Assembly: GCF_009827395.1 (NCBI RefSeq) | Contig: NZ_WTYX01000001.1 | Span: 1,183,722 to 1,247,721, forward strand | DNA: 64,000 nucleotides | Source: Pontixanthobacter aquaemixtae | Lineage (GTDB): Bacteria > Pseudomonadota > Alphaproteobacteria > Sphingomonadales > Sphingomonadaceae | Direction of reading: 5' to 3' | In this document: positions 18,412-26,634 of the stretch, one piece after another | Layout of the letters: every line of letters begins with the position of its first letter | Numbering within the stretch: the stretch's first letter is position 1 | Notes under the pieces: model-generated | What the model was told of the DNA's origin: nothing | What the model saw: only the letters and a program-made list of their open reading frames with translations | Database searches by the model: none | Position numbers and translations under genes: made by a program

Positions 18412-19698
18412 TTGGCGGATGAACAGGCAAAACTGGCGCTAAACGGACAAGACCACGAATATCCCGTGCTGAAAGGCAGCGTCGGGCCAGACGTGGTGGA
18501 TATCCGCAAATTGTACGGCCAGACGGGCGCCTTCACTTTCGATCCGGGGTATAAATCAACCGCCAGTTGCGAAAGCGCGCTGACCTATATCGATGGCCAG
18601 GAAGGAATCTTGCTCCATCGTGGTTATCCTATCGGACAACTGGCTGAACATTCCAGCTTTATGGAAGTCGCCTACCTGCTGCTCAATGGCGAGCTGCCTT
18701 CTGGCGATGAGCTTGCGGACTTCGACAACACCATCACGCGGCACACAATGCTGCACGATCAGCTACGTCAGTTCTACCAAGGTTTCAGGCGTGACGCGCA
18801 CCCGATGGCGATCATGTGCGGCGTTGTTGGTGCGCTCTCTGCATTCTACCACGATAGCACCGATATATCCGATCCAGAACACCGCAAGATCAGCAGCCAC
18901 CGATTAATCGCAAAAATGCCAACCATCGCTGCGTGGGCGTACAAATATGCGATCGGGCAGCCATTCCTTCAGCCTGATAACTCGCTGAGTTACACCGGCA
19001 ACTTTCTGCGAATGACCTTCGGTGTTCCAGCAGAAGAGTACGAAGTTGTACCCGCCGTTGAGAAAGCAATGGACCGGATTTTCATCCTCCATGCCGATCA
19101 CGAACAGAATGCGTCAACTTCGACCGTCCGTTTGGCCGGTTCGTCGGGCGCGAACCCGTTCGCCTGTACCGCAGCGGGCATAGCCTGCCTGTGGGGCCCG
19201 GCACATGGCGGCGCAAACGAGGCGGCGCTCAACATGCTGCGTGAAATCGGTACGCCCGATAAAATCGCACATTATATCGAGCGCGCGAAAGACAAGAACG
19301 ATCCGTTCCGCCTGATGGGCTTTGGCCACCGCGTTTACAAAAACTACGATCCCCGTGCGACGGTGATGCAGAAAACCGTTCGCGAAGTGTTTGATGCGTT
19401 GAAAGTCAGTGATCCGGTCTTCGAAACAGCCCTGCAGCTCGAAGAAATGGCGCTGAATGACGATTATTTCAAAGAGAAGAAGCTGTTCCCCAATGTGGAC
19501 TTCTACTCTGGCGTGATCTTGTCTGCGATTGGCTTCCCGACAACGATGTTCACCGCTCTATTCGCTCTCGCCCGTACGGTCGGTTGGGTCGCGCAGTGGA
19601 ACGAAATGATTTCCGATCCGGCTCAGGTTATCGGTCGCCCGCGTCAGCTCTACACCGGGCCAACGCAACGCGATTATGTTCCGGTAGACAAACGGTAA
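18412..19698 (+). CDS. gltA: Citrate synthase (type II)
   Basis: Condenses oxaloacetate and acetyl-CoA to citrate, the entry of the TCA cycle. The 428-residue protein has the catalytic His segments ([14 protein letters not shown] and [11 protein letters not shown]) and the [13 protein letters not shown] segment. The TTG at 18412 is chosen because AGGAG (18400-18404) lies seven bases upstream. The ATG at 18406 is only one base from that site. The stop is two bases from the stop of the convergent kinase gene. Confidence 0.95.
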   Translation: MADEQAKLALNGQDHEYPVLKGSVGPDVVDIRKLYGQTGAFTFDPGYKSTASCESALTYIDGQEGILLHRGYPIGQLAEHSSFMEVAYLLLNGELPSGDELADFDNTITRHTMLHDQLRQFYQGFRRDAHPMAIMCGVVGALSAFYHDSTDISDPEHRKISSHRLIAKMPTIAAWAYKYAIGQPFLQPDNSLSYTGNFLRMTFGVPAEEYEVVPAVEKAMDRIFILHADHEQNASTSTVRLAGSSGANPFACTAAGIACLWGPAHGGANEAALNMLREIGTPDKIAHYIERAKDKNDPFRLMGFGHRVYKNYDPRATVMQKTVREVFDALKVSDPVFETALQLEEMALNDDYFKEKKLFPNVDFYSGVILSAIGFPTTMFTALFALARTVGWVAQWNEMISDPAQVIGRPRQLYTGPTQRDYVPVDKR

Positions 19699-19700
19699 TC

Positions 19701-21083
19701 CTATTTCCCTGCTTCGGCAGCGGGCAGATCAAGTATAAAGCGCGCTCCTTCACCGGGCGCGCTTTTTACTTTCAGGTCACCGCCCATCGCGCGCGCAATG
19801 CGGCGGGAAATATAGAGGCCGAGCCCCGAGCCGCCATCGCCGGTCCGGCCAAGCCGTTCGAATTTCTCGAAGACGACCGCTTGCTGGTCATCGGTAAGCC
19901 CCGAACCTTGATCGCTGACCGTCACGCGCGCACCCGATCCGGTTTGCGCTACGCCGATTTCCACGGTGGATCCCTCGGGTGAATAGCGGATCGCATTGGT
20001 CACGAGATTGAGCAGTATCTGCAGCACGCGCCTGAATTCCGCGGTCGCCGGGCAAGTGACATCACTCGCTGGGGCAACAAGCTTGATCTTGTTCTCCATC
20101 GCCCGGACATTGAGGATGCCGACCGCGCGGCGCGCCACATCGGCTGCATCAATCTGATCCGGAGCGGTTGTGAAGCTTTCAGATTCAACCACTTCAAGAT
20201 CGGACAGATCCTCGATCAAAGCCATCAAGTGCTGGCCTGCCGACGCAATATCGGACGCGTAATTGCTATATTCCTCTGCCAGAGGGCCTGCCATTTTCGA
20301 CCGGATCGTCTCGGCATTGGCGATAATGCGGGCGATCGGTTGCCGCAGCACCGGCGACAGATCCCTGCCTATAGAGTGCATCGTTTCCGGCTTGGTTGCC
20401 GGCTGCGGTTTGCGCCGGTCGATCAGCGGGCGATTGGGCACCAGATAGAGATCAAATCCGCTGCTTCCCGGCTCTGGCTGGCCCAGAGGGATCAGGCTGG
20501 CGGTCCAAACCCGGTCAGACCCTTCGATCCGGCATTCCGCGCCATCGAGCAGGCGCCAATGGAGAGGCTGCTGGTGCGAGTTGCCCGGAAAGGTGACAAA
20601 TTCTGTCCAGGGATGGCCGCGCGACTGGCGCATCCGCGCGGTCAGATCAGCCAAATCGCGCGCTTCGCTCTCTACCGTCAAAACGCCTTGTTTGGCATCG
20701 AGCCGCGCCGTCAATTCAGAGATGGATTGGTCAATATCCCGCTTGCGCGCCACCTCTGCCGCCTCTGACTCGTCGGGCAGCGGAGAGGTTTGCCAACTGG
20801 CAACGCCGATAAAGCATCCGCCTTCCTCGCGTCCGGTTGGTGTCGCCTCGACCCAGGCGCTCACGATTTCATCACCCGTATGGGCGTGGACGGTGCGCGC
20901 GAGGCGCAGGCCGGAATCGGCAACTTTTTGAACCAGTTCGCGCAGTTCGGGAATCGCTATCACGCCGGGAATTTCGCCGCCGCAATGCTGCTGGAGCGAA
21001 GCGAGCGGTTCCTGCGCTTCAATCAACCGGTTGGCGCTGTCAGTCCGCGCACGAGCGATAAATGATCCGGATAGCGAGCTCAT
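19701..21083 (-). CDS. PAS-type sensor histidine kinase lacking the phospho-accepting His
   Basis: A 460-residue cytoplasmic protein without membrane segments. Residues 1-225 look like two PAS-type sensory folds. A HisKA-like dimerisation region follows, then an intact ATP-binding domain with N-L-V-T-N-A-I-R-Y-S-P, D-Q-G-S-G-L and G-G-S-G-L-G-L-Y-I-S-R-R. In the H-box, the segment D-L-S-P-V-L-R-Q-P-I aligns base by base with the usual V-S-H-E-L-R-T-P-L. The His position is therefore Pro244. It may bind ATP without autophosphorylating in the usual way, like a pseudokinase; Caulobacter DivL, with Tyr at this place, is a known precedent. Start at 21083 (MSSLSGSF), four bases after the DUF2336 stop, so the two are coupled. 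Confidence 0.8.
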   Translation of the reverse strand: MSSLSGSFIARARTDSANRLIEAQEPLASLQQHCGGEIPGVIAIPELRELVQKVADSGLRLARTVHAHTGDEIVSAWVEATPTGREEGGCFIGVASWQTSPLPDESEAAEVARKRDIDQSISELTARLDAKQGVLTVESEARDLADLTARMRQSRGHPWTEFVTFPGNSHQQPLHWRLLDGAECRIEGSDRVWTASLIPLGQPEPGSSGFDLYLVPNRPLIDRRKPQPATKPETMHSIGRDLSPVLRQPIARIIANAETIRSKMAGPLAEEYSNYASDIASAGQHLMALIEDLSDLEVVESESFTTAPDQIDAADVARRAVGILNVRAMENKIKLVAPASDVTCPATAEFRRVLQILLNLVTNAIRYSPEGSTVEIGVAQTGSGARVTVSDQGSGLTDDQQAVVFEKFERLGRTGDGGSGLGLYISRRIARAMGGDLKVKSAPGEGARFILDLPAAEAGK

Positions 21084-21087
21084 CAGG

Positions 21088-22035
21088 TCAACCCGCCGCC
21101 ATTCCGCCAGACGCGGCAAGTATTTCCGCCGCGCGATCGCGGCGCAGCATGTCGAAGCCTTCGGGCAAAGCTATTTCCGGATGGATATAGAGGAATTGCT
21201 CTTCCACTTCTTTAGGCTTGAGACCAGCGGCACGCAGCGACAGCGCGAGCCGGCCGACTTGCCGGTCATTGGTGGAAAGCACGGCGATTTCGCGATCCTG
21301 GTTCGATCCCAGCGCCAATGCCGTCAGGAAGATGGCAACGCCAGCGTGCGAAACCGAAAGTGCGGCCATTGCACCGCTGCTCATTCCTGAAACCAACCGC
21401 GACAGGAGCCCCAATCGGCTGGCTCCTTCGTCATAATCCGCGCGCAATTTCATTTCCGCCAGCGCGGTAATCTCGTCGAGGCCTTCGCCGGCATGGGTAC
21501 GCCATGTCAAAACAGCTGCGTGGAACAGATCGCCGGGCAGCTCTTTCAGTGGAAGCTCCATGCGCCCTTGCTGCTGGATAAAGCGCGCCTGCGCCGCCAG
21601 AACCGCCATGGCAGTGCTCGAAACAGCGCCGTCATCCGAAGCGATCATGGCCTGGGTCAGGGGCGACAGGACCGGATCGATAGTGCTGCGTTGTTGGAGG
21701 GAAAGCGCCAAATTCCGCTCCACCGCGAGCGAGTGGCAATGCGCGAGGAATTGCGTGTTGCCGAGCAAATGCGCGATCAAATCCTCGGCCTGCGACCGGA
21801 TGAACCCCAAAATGTCGTCTTCGCCGGCCTCTTTTGCCTGCGCGAAGAGCATTTGCGCGGCAACGTGAGAGGCCATTCCGCGAACCTGCGCGACGATCTC
21901 GTCGCTGAATAGCGAATTGTCCGGGCTGGCAACCAGATGGCCGATGATTGGCGCAACTGTTCCGAGCACAGCATCACCATGCGCAAGCTCGTCGCGCAGG
22001 ATCCCCTCCACTGGAATGTCAGCTGACTGGTTCAT
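21088..22035 (-). CDS. DUF2336 family protein
   Basis: A 315-residue, mostly helical soluble protein of a family found in alphaproteobacteria whose role is unknown. The sequence is a chain of short amphipathic helices, with a proline-rich turn (G-F-D-M-L-R-R-D-R-A region) at the end. No catalytic motif or signal peptide is seen. The start at 22035 (MNQSADIPVEG) has GGA ten bases upstream; 22050 is an alternative. It sits between the degenerate membrane protein and the His-less kinase on one strand, and a CtrA-like site lies about 40 bases upstream. Confidence 0.65.
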   Translation of the reverse strand: MNQSADIPVEGILRDELAHGDAVLGTVAPIIGHLVASPDNSLFSDEIVAQVRGMASHVAAQMLFAQAKEAGEDDILGFIRSQAEDLIAHLLGNTQFLAHCHSLAVERNLALSLQQRSTIDPVLSPLTQAMIASDDGAVSSTAMAVLAAQARFIQQQGRMELPLKELPGDLFHAAVLTWRTHAGEGLDEITALAEMKLRADYDEGASRLGLLSRLVSGMSSGAMAALSVSHAGVAIFLTALALGSNQDREIAVLSTNDRQVGRLALSLRAAGLKPKEVEEQFLYIHPEIALPEGFDMLRRDRAAEILAASGGMAAG

Positions 22036-22073
22036 AGCCGTTCCGTCCATCGCACCGCTTTAGCGCGACATGG

Positions 22074-22088
22074 TTAATCGCCCGTTAG
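22074..22088 (-). promoter_or_regulatory. CtrA-like binding site upstream of the DUF2336 gene
   Basis: On the minus strand this reads CTAA, seven bases, TTAA, followed by CC. It matches the CtrA consensus TTAA-N7-TTAA at seven of eight positions. It lies 39 to 53 bases before the DUF2336 start, a position where it could touch a promoter. The site overlaps the 3' end of the preceding gene. Confidence 0.45.
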
Positions 22089-23285
22089 CTTGACCGAGTA
22101 AGATTGAACCAACAGGGCGATCAACAAAAATGCGGCAAGCAATTGAATTACAACAGTTAATTGCCCAAAAGCCAGACCAACCCCGAGAATTCCCGACAAC
22201 ACGCCCCGATCTTCGAGCAATTCTCGCCATTTTCCGGGCCTTGAAGGTGCGGTAGAAACCACACCAAGGCGCAGCAACCCGAAGAGCATCAGCACGGCAA
22301 ACAATGCAGCCGTTTGCGCGGCCGGTTCGACAGTCTGAATCACCAACACCATCAGCACGAGGTCCAACACCGCCGGTGGCAATTTGGCCAGTATCTTGCC
22401 GCCTTTGGTTTGATCCCCGCTGCCGCGCAATATCGCCGATATCGTCAGGCTGAAGCGCGCCGCAAAGGCAGCCAATGCGGCGGCCACAAAGCCTGCGATC
22501 GGAAAACCGAAATATCCACTCACAAGCGCGAGCGCCAATAATGCATATCCAAGCCCGCCAACGGCGCGCGCGGCGCTGATGGGCCGGTCATGGCGCTTCA
22601 GCACGGTCAGCGCCGCTCGATCCGCCGCCGCGGTGACAGGGGCGACAAAACTCGCAGGCTGAGCCGCATTGCCGAGCCAGCGTTTTTCAAACTCCTGCAG
22701 CTTCCCCTGCTCCTGAACCAAAATCCATTGGTGATCGGCAATTGCATGATCGGGAAGCGGAGCGGTCTTTGTTCCGGATTGCAAAGCCAGTCTCAGCAAG
22801 CTGGACTGCGGATCAATATCGGTCGGCATCTGAGCCAATTGCTCAACCAATGCTCCGCTCGCCAGCATCAACCCGCCCCATGCAACATCGCGATCAAGCC
22901 GCTCAAAGCCTTCAGGAACAGCGGTTTCCGCGGGCAGAATGACAACTTTTCGGCGTCCAACCAGAATTTCTTGCGCCAATTGACTGTCAAACGCCAATCC
23001 GTCCGCAATGACCAGCAGTTCATCGGCGGAACTAACCAGGCCTGAAAGCGGCCTGAAGTCACGGATCGTTTGGAAGCGAACGCCAGCCCTTTCGGCCTTT
23101 TGCTGCAACGAAATCAGTTCCGGATGCAGCGTTTCAGACAGGCACACGACAGTTTCGCATTGGTTCGCCAACGCGAAATCAAGCTGCCGCTCAAGCACAG
23201 TGCGCCCGCCTATCCGCGCGAATGCACGCAGCTTGTGGCCATCACCTGATAGCGTTTCAATTGAAGATAACAGCGCGACCCGCAC
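22074..23285 (-). CDS. Membrane protein with degenerate nucleotidyltransferase-like domain
   Basis: A 403-residue protein in two parts. Residues 1-175 resemble a GT-A nucleotidyltransferase fold (F-A-R-I-G-G-R-T-V-L-E-R-Q-L-D-F-A-L and L-L-V-I-A-D-G), but the glycine-rich nucleotide loop is missing. Residues about 235-403 hold five or so membrane helices. The order recalls bifunctional inositol-phosphate cytidylyltransferase/CDP-alcohol transferases. However, the CDP-alcohol motif (D-G-x2-A-R with two downstream Asp) is not present. It is probably a non-catalytic relative; no function is assigned. It follows the Hpt-like gene by 61 bases and precedes the DUF2336 gene on the same strand. Confidence 0.6.
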   Translation of the reverse strand: MRVALLSSIETLSGDGHKLRAFARIGGRTVLERQLDFALANQCETVVCLSETLHPELISLQQKAERAGVRFQTIRDFRPLSGLVSSADELLVIADGLAFDSQLAQEILVGRRKVVILPAETAVPEGFERLDRDVAWGGLMLASGALVEQLAQMPTDIDPQSSLLRLALQSGTKTAPLPDHAIADHQWILVQEQGKLQEFEKRWLGNAAQPASFVAPVTAAADRAALTVLKRHDRPISAARAVGGLGYALLALALVSGYFGFPIAGFVAAALAAFAARFSLTISAILRGSGDQTKGGKILAKLPPAVLDLVLMVLVIQTVEPAAQTAALFAVLMLFGLLRLGVVSTAPSRPGKWRELLEDRGVLSGILGVGLAFGQLTVVIQLLAAFLLIALLVQSYSVKLTGD

Positions 23286-23346
23286 CCATACGCTCCCTTT
23301 TCAGGAGCACGTGCTTAGGCGGGCACTCGCGTCGTGCCAAGCGCCC

Positions 23347-23655
23347 TTAACTGTGGTCGCTTACAAAGTCCTGATAGAAGGCTTCGATTTTCCGGATGAT
23401 AACCGGCTCGCCGGGCGCAGATTCGAGCGCTTCCGCCGACAATTTCAGCAATTCTTCTGCATGGAAACTGGCAGCCACCCCTTTCAGGCGAAGCGCGGCC
23501 ATGTTCCAGTTTCCGTCGCAGCGTGATCGTTTCAGAAAGTCGATCTGGCGTTCGACGCTTTCCGCGAATGCATTGCGCAATTCGGCCATCAGCGCAGGGT
23601 CTTCCCCCGCTGCCGCAGCCAAAGTCGCATCAAGAGTGCCGTTTTCATACAACAT
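23347..23655 (-). CDS. Hpt-like phosphotransfer domain protein lacking the active His
   Basis: A 102-residue stand-alone helical protein. The central segment A-A-L-R-L-K-G-V-A-A-S-F-H-A-E-E-L fits the Hpt pattern A-A-H-R-L-K-G-A-A-A-S-F-G-A, with Leu55 where the phospho-accepting His belongs. The R-L-K-G core and the following L-x-x-L-x-x-x-A-L-E-x-A helix are kept. It could therefore bind receiver or kinase partners but cannot carry the phosphoryl group at the usual residue. It is the first gene of a minus-strand set with the membrane protein, the DUF2336 protein and the His-less kinase, and is divergent from the coiled-coil gene. Confidence 0.65.
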   Translation of the reverse strand: MLYENGTLDATLAAAAGEDPALMAELRNAFAESVERQIDFLKRSRCDGNWNMAALRLKGVAASFHAEELLKLSAEALESAPGEPVIIRKIEAFYQDFVSDHS

Positions 23656-23691
23656 GACGATCCGAAATACGCTCCACGATGTTAAGATGGG

Positions 23692-23727
23692 GTTTCACCC
23701 TGTGGAAAAAGTGCTAGATTCTCCACA
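23692..23727 (+). promoter_or_regulatory. Promoter of a probably leaderless transcript, with GANTC site
   Basis: TAGATT (23715-23720) makes a fair -10 box, with GTTTCA (23692-23697) as a weak -35 box 17 bases upstream. The expected start of transcription falls at about 23727, the A of the ATG. No Shine-Dalgarno sequence precedes this ATG. GATTC (23717-23721), a GANTC methylation site of the CcrM type, overlaps the -10 box. TGTGGA (23701-23706) and TCCACA (23722-23727) form an inverted repeat around it. Confidence 0.4.
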
Positions 23728-26345
23728 TGACCGGGGAAACCAACTTACGAGCTGTTGGCAGTAATGAACCGCAAGATGCGGATATTGATGCCAATTCCGA
23801 AGCGCATGACGAAGTTTTGTCGTTGACCGAGGAGGTTGATGACGAATGGGATTATGAACAACCGGCCCGTTCGCGCCTTGGTTGGATCGTTCCCGCAGCG
23901 GCAATATTGACGGCAATCGGCTGGACCGCATTTTATGGGTGGGCCCATCAGTCTGAACTGCTTTCCGGTGGTACACCGCAGCAATGGACAGGCTGGATCA
24001 CAGCGTGGTCGATTCCGGTTTTGCTGATCGTATCCTTTTGGCTGCTGGCAATGCGCAACAGCAAGCGTGAGGCCGAGAAATTCGGCGCGATGGCGCATAT
24101 GCTGTCGGAAGAATCCGCCTTGCTCGAGCAGCGTTTGCTGACCGTCAACCGAGAGCTCAGCCTTGCGCGCGAGTTTCTTGGATCTCAATCGCTGGAACTG
24201 GAATCGCTTGGCCGCATCGCCAGCGAGCGTCTGTCCGAACATGCGGACCGGTTGCAATCGCTGGTCCGCGACAATGGCCAGCAGGTCGATGCAATCGCCA
24301 GTGTCAGCACCACTGCGCTGGAAAATATGGGCAAATTGCGCGACGATCTGCCGGTCATCGCCAATTCTGCCAAGGATGTTTCGAACCAGATCGGCACTGC
24401 CGGACAAACCGCTGAGAACCAGATTGCCGGCCTCGTGTCCGGATTTGAACGGCTCAACGCGTTTGGGAAGGCAAGCGAGGATCAGGTCGACTCAATCCAA
24501 TCGAAAATCGAAGCTGCGCTCGCTACATTCGAGGCGCAGACAGCCGAGATGGAGGATCTCGCCGAAACCCGTTTCAGCGCACTACGCCAAAAGAGCGACG
24601 ACTTCCGAACAGAGCTCGACAGCCGCGAAGTTGAAGCCCTGGCGGCAATGCGTCGCCGCGCCGATTCCCTGGCCGAAGAATTCGCCAAAACGAAGGAAGG
24701 TCTCGACACCGAGGAAGAGGAAGCGCTGCGATCTTTGCGAGCGCGCCTCAACTCGCTGCGCGAGGAAGCCGGAACAGTCAGCAATTCATTGCAGGAAAGC
24801 GAAGCCAACGCGCTTGCAAGCTGGGAATCGCGCACTGCCACTTTGAAGCAGCAACTTCTGGACGCGATTGACGAGGTCACGCGCATTGACCAAACCGCTA
24901 TCGGATCCGCCAATGCCAAGCTCAATGCCTTGCGCGAGGAATCCGAAGCGATTGATGCCGGGTTCAAGCAGCGCGATGAGAAGCTGCTCGAACAGCTCAA
25001 CACCCGCCGGCGCATTCTGTCGGAAAATGAAGAACAGGCGATTGAATCGCTCTCCGCCCGCCTCGAAAGCTTCGATGAAGCCATTGCCGAGCGCCAGGAA
25101 GCGCAGAGGAGCGAATCCGAACAGTTCGCCCAGCGCAGCGAGGCGATTGCCGAACGCATCGATAGCCTGCGAACGACACTGACCGAGATGGCTGAGCTCG
25201 GCTCGCAAACAGAAGCAAGCCTCACCCAAAGCGTGCAAGGTATCGCTGCGGCACTTTCCCAAAGCCGGGAACAGATCGATGGAACCGATCAAGCCGTCAG
25301 CCAGCTGACCGATGCCAGCGTTCGTCTGCTGGAACTTATACAGGCAAGCGCTCAGCACAGCGCGGTCGATCTGCCAGAGGCTCTGACAACTGCCGAGGAA
25401 CGTCTGATAGAGGTGCGCGAAAGTGCCGAAAGCCTGAAAAGCGTGGTCGGCGAAGCCAGCGACAAGGGCGAGGAGCTCTCGAACTACGTCCTGGCCGCGA
25501 AGGAAACCAGCGAAGCATCTGCAGAACAGCTCGACGCGCTGCGTGAACGCGTGGCGGATTCCAATGCCGAAACGCAAGAAACGCTCACCAATCTAACAAC
25601 CGGCTTGGGCAAATTGAGCGAAGAAAGCGACCTGCTGTCAGCAAAGGCTCAGGATCAACTCCGGCAAGCGATTACCGCGCTGGAGGAAGCGGCTCGCAAT
25701 GCTCCGGCTACAGTTGAGACGCGTCTCTCGGGTAGCATTCATACGGTTGCTGCCAATTTGAGTGCACGCGCGCGAGAATCGCTCGACAAAGCGCTGCAAG
25801 ACGCATCGCGCGACTCGATTGCGAAGCTCGAAGATGCGGCATCGCAAGCAAGTGCGGCAAGCCGCGACGCTGCAATCCACCTGCGCGATCAACTCACCAA
25901 AGTAGACGAGTTGGCTGGCAATCTGGAAAATCGCGTCGCCCGTGCCCGGGAACAGGCTGAGGAGCAGGTTGGCAATGATTTCGCCCGGCGAATGGCGATG
26001 ATTACCGAAAGCCTCAATTCAAATTCGATCGACATTGCCAAAGCCATGTCGAACGATGTCACCGATACGGCTTGGGCTTCCTATCTGCGCGGCGATCGCG
26101 GCATCTTTACACGCCGCGCGGTGCAACTGCTTGGCAGCACAGAAGCGCGCGATATCGCCGAGATTTATGATGATGATCCGGAATTCCGCGAGAATGTCAG
26201 CCGGTACATCCATGACTTCGAAGCAATGCTGCGCAGCATGCTTTCCACGCGTGACGGCAACGCGCTGGGCGTAACGATTCTCAGTTCCGATATGGGCAAG
26301 CTCTATGTCGCACTGGCGCAATCGATCGAGCGCCTCCGCGAGTAA
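23727..26345 (+). CDS. Large membrane coiled-coil protein, TipN-like architecture
   Basis: An 872-residue protein with an acidic N-terminal tail (1-48), two membrane helices (about 51-71 and 88-109), a very long coiled coil (about 115-790) rich in Glu, Ala, Leu and Arg, and a conserved-looking globular C-terminal cap. The cap contains T-A-W-A-S-Y-L-R-G-D-R-G-I-F-T-R-R-A-V-Q-L-L. This size and layout match Caulobacter TipN, a polarity marker of about 880 residues with two N-terminal membrane segments and a C-terminal coiled coil. The match is by architecture, not by alignment. No other start is available before residue 80, and the ATG has no ribosome-binding site. A structural or chemotaxis-like role is the alternative. 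Confidence 0.6.
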   Translation: MTGETNLRAVGSNEPQDADIDANSEAHDEVLSLTEEVDDEWDYEQPARSRLGWIVPAAAILTAIGWTAFYGWAHQSELLSGGTPQQWTGWITAWSIPVLLIVSFWLLAMRNSKREAEKFGAMAHMLSEESALLEQRLLTVNRELSLAREFLGSQSLELESLGRIASERLSEHADRLQSLVRDNGQQVDAIASVSTTALENMGKLRDDLPVIANSAKDVSNQIGTAGQTAENQIAGLVSGFERLNAFGKASEDQVDSIQSKIEAALATFEAQTAEMEDLAETRFSALRQKSDDFRTELDSREVEALAAMRRRADSLAEEFAKTKEGLDTEEEEALRSLRARLNSLREEAGTVSNSLQESEANALASWESRTATLKQQLLDAIDEVTRIDQTAIGSANAKLNALREESEAIDAGFKQRDEKLLEQLNTRRRILSENEEQAIESLSARLESFDEAIAERQEAQRSESEQFAQRSEAIAERIDSLRTTLTEMAELGSQTEASLTQSVQGIAAALSQSREQIDGTDQAVSQLTDASVRLLELIQASAQHSAVDLPEALTTAEERLIEVRESAESLKSVVGEASDKGEELSNYVLAAKETSEASAEQLDALRERVADSNAETQETLTNLTTGLGKLSEESDLLSAKAQDQLRQAITALEEAARNAPATVETRLSGSIHTVAANLSARARESLDKALQDASRDSIAKLEDAASQASAASRDAAIHLRDQLTKVDELAGNLENRVARAREQAEEQVGNDFARRMAMITESLNSNSIDIAKAMSNDVTDTAWASYLRGDRGIFTRRAVQLLGSTEARDIAEIYDDDPEFRENVSRYIHDFEAMLRSMLSTRDGNALGVTILSSDMGKLYVALAQSIERLRE

Positions 26346-26348
26346 GCG

Positions 26349-26630
26349 TTAAGTCGGCGTACTGAGCAGTTCCTCGAACAGATTAAGCGCGTCTGCGCCG
26401 ACCCAGCCATAGATGTAATTGAGCACGAACAATGCTGTCAAAATGGCAGCAACGATTGACGCGCGGAAAGCATGCCGCCCGGGCTGGAAATTTGCAGGCG
26501 CGCTATCGGCCTGACCGGGCACCTTGGCAATGCCGGCCTCGTCATGCGTTTTCACTCCGAAAGGGAGCATGATGAACGCGCTCATCACCCAGATAAGCGC
26601 ATAGATCGCGACGATAGAGGTAATTTTCAT
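26349..26630 (-). CDS. DUF1467 family small membrane protein
   Basis: A 93-residue protein with two membrane helices (about 5-24 and 58-80). The conserved N-terminal stretch W-V-M-S-A-F-I-M-L-P-F-G-V-K-T and the following acidic loop are typical of DUF1467. Its function is unknown. It lies four bases downstream of the RNase J gene and closes the long nuo-birA-coaX-rnj operon, as in many alphaproteobacteria. It is convergent with the coiled-coil gene, with three bases between the stops. Confidence 0.85.
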   Translation of the reverse strand: MKITSIVAIYALIWVMSAFIMLPFGVKTHDEAGIAKVPGQADSAPANFQPGRHAFRASIVAAILTALFVLNYIYGWVGADALNLFEELLSTPT

Positions 26631-26634
26631 GGCT

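Noticed and set aside
23682-23696. TTAA followed by TTTC after seven bases, a possible CtrA site before the coiled-coil gene
   Set aside because: Only one half-site is intact, so the match is no better than expected in a promoter region.
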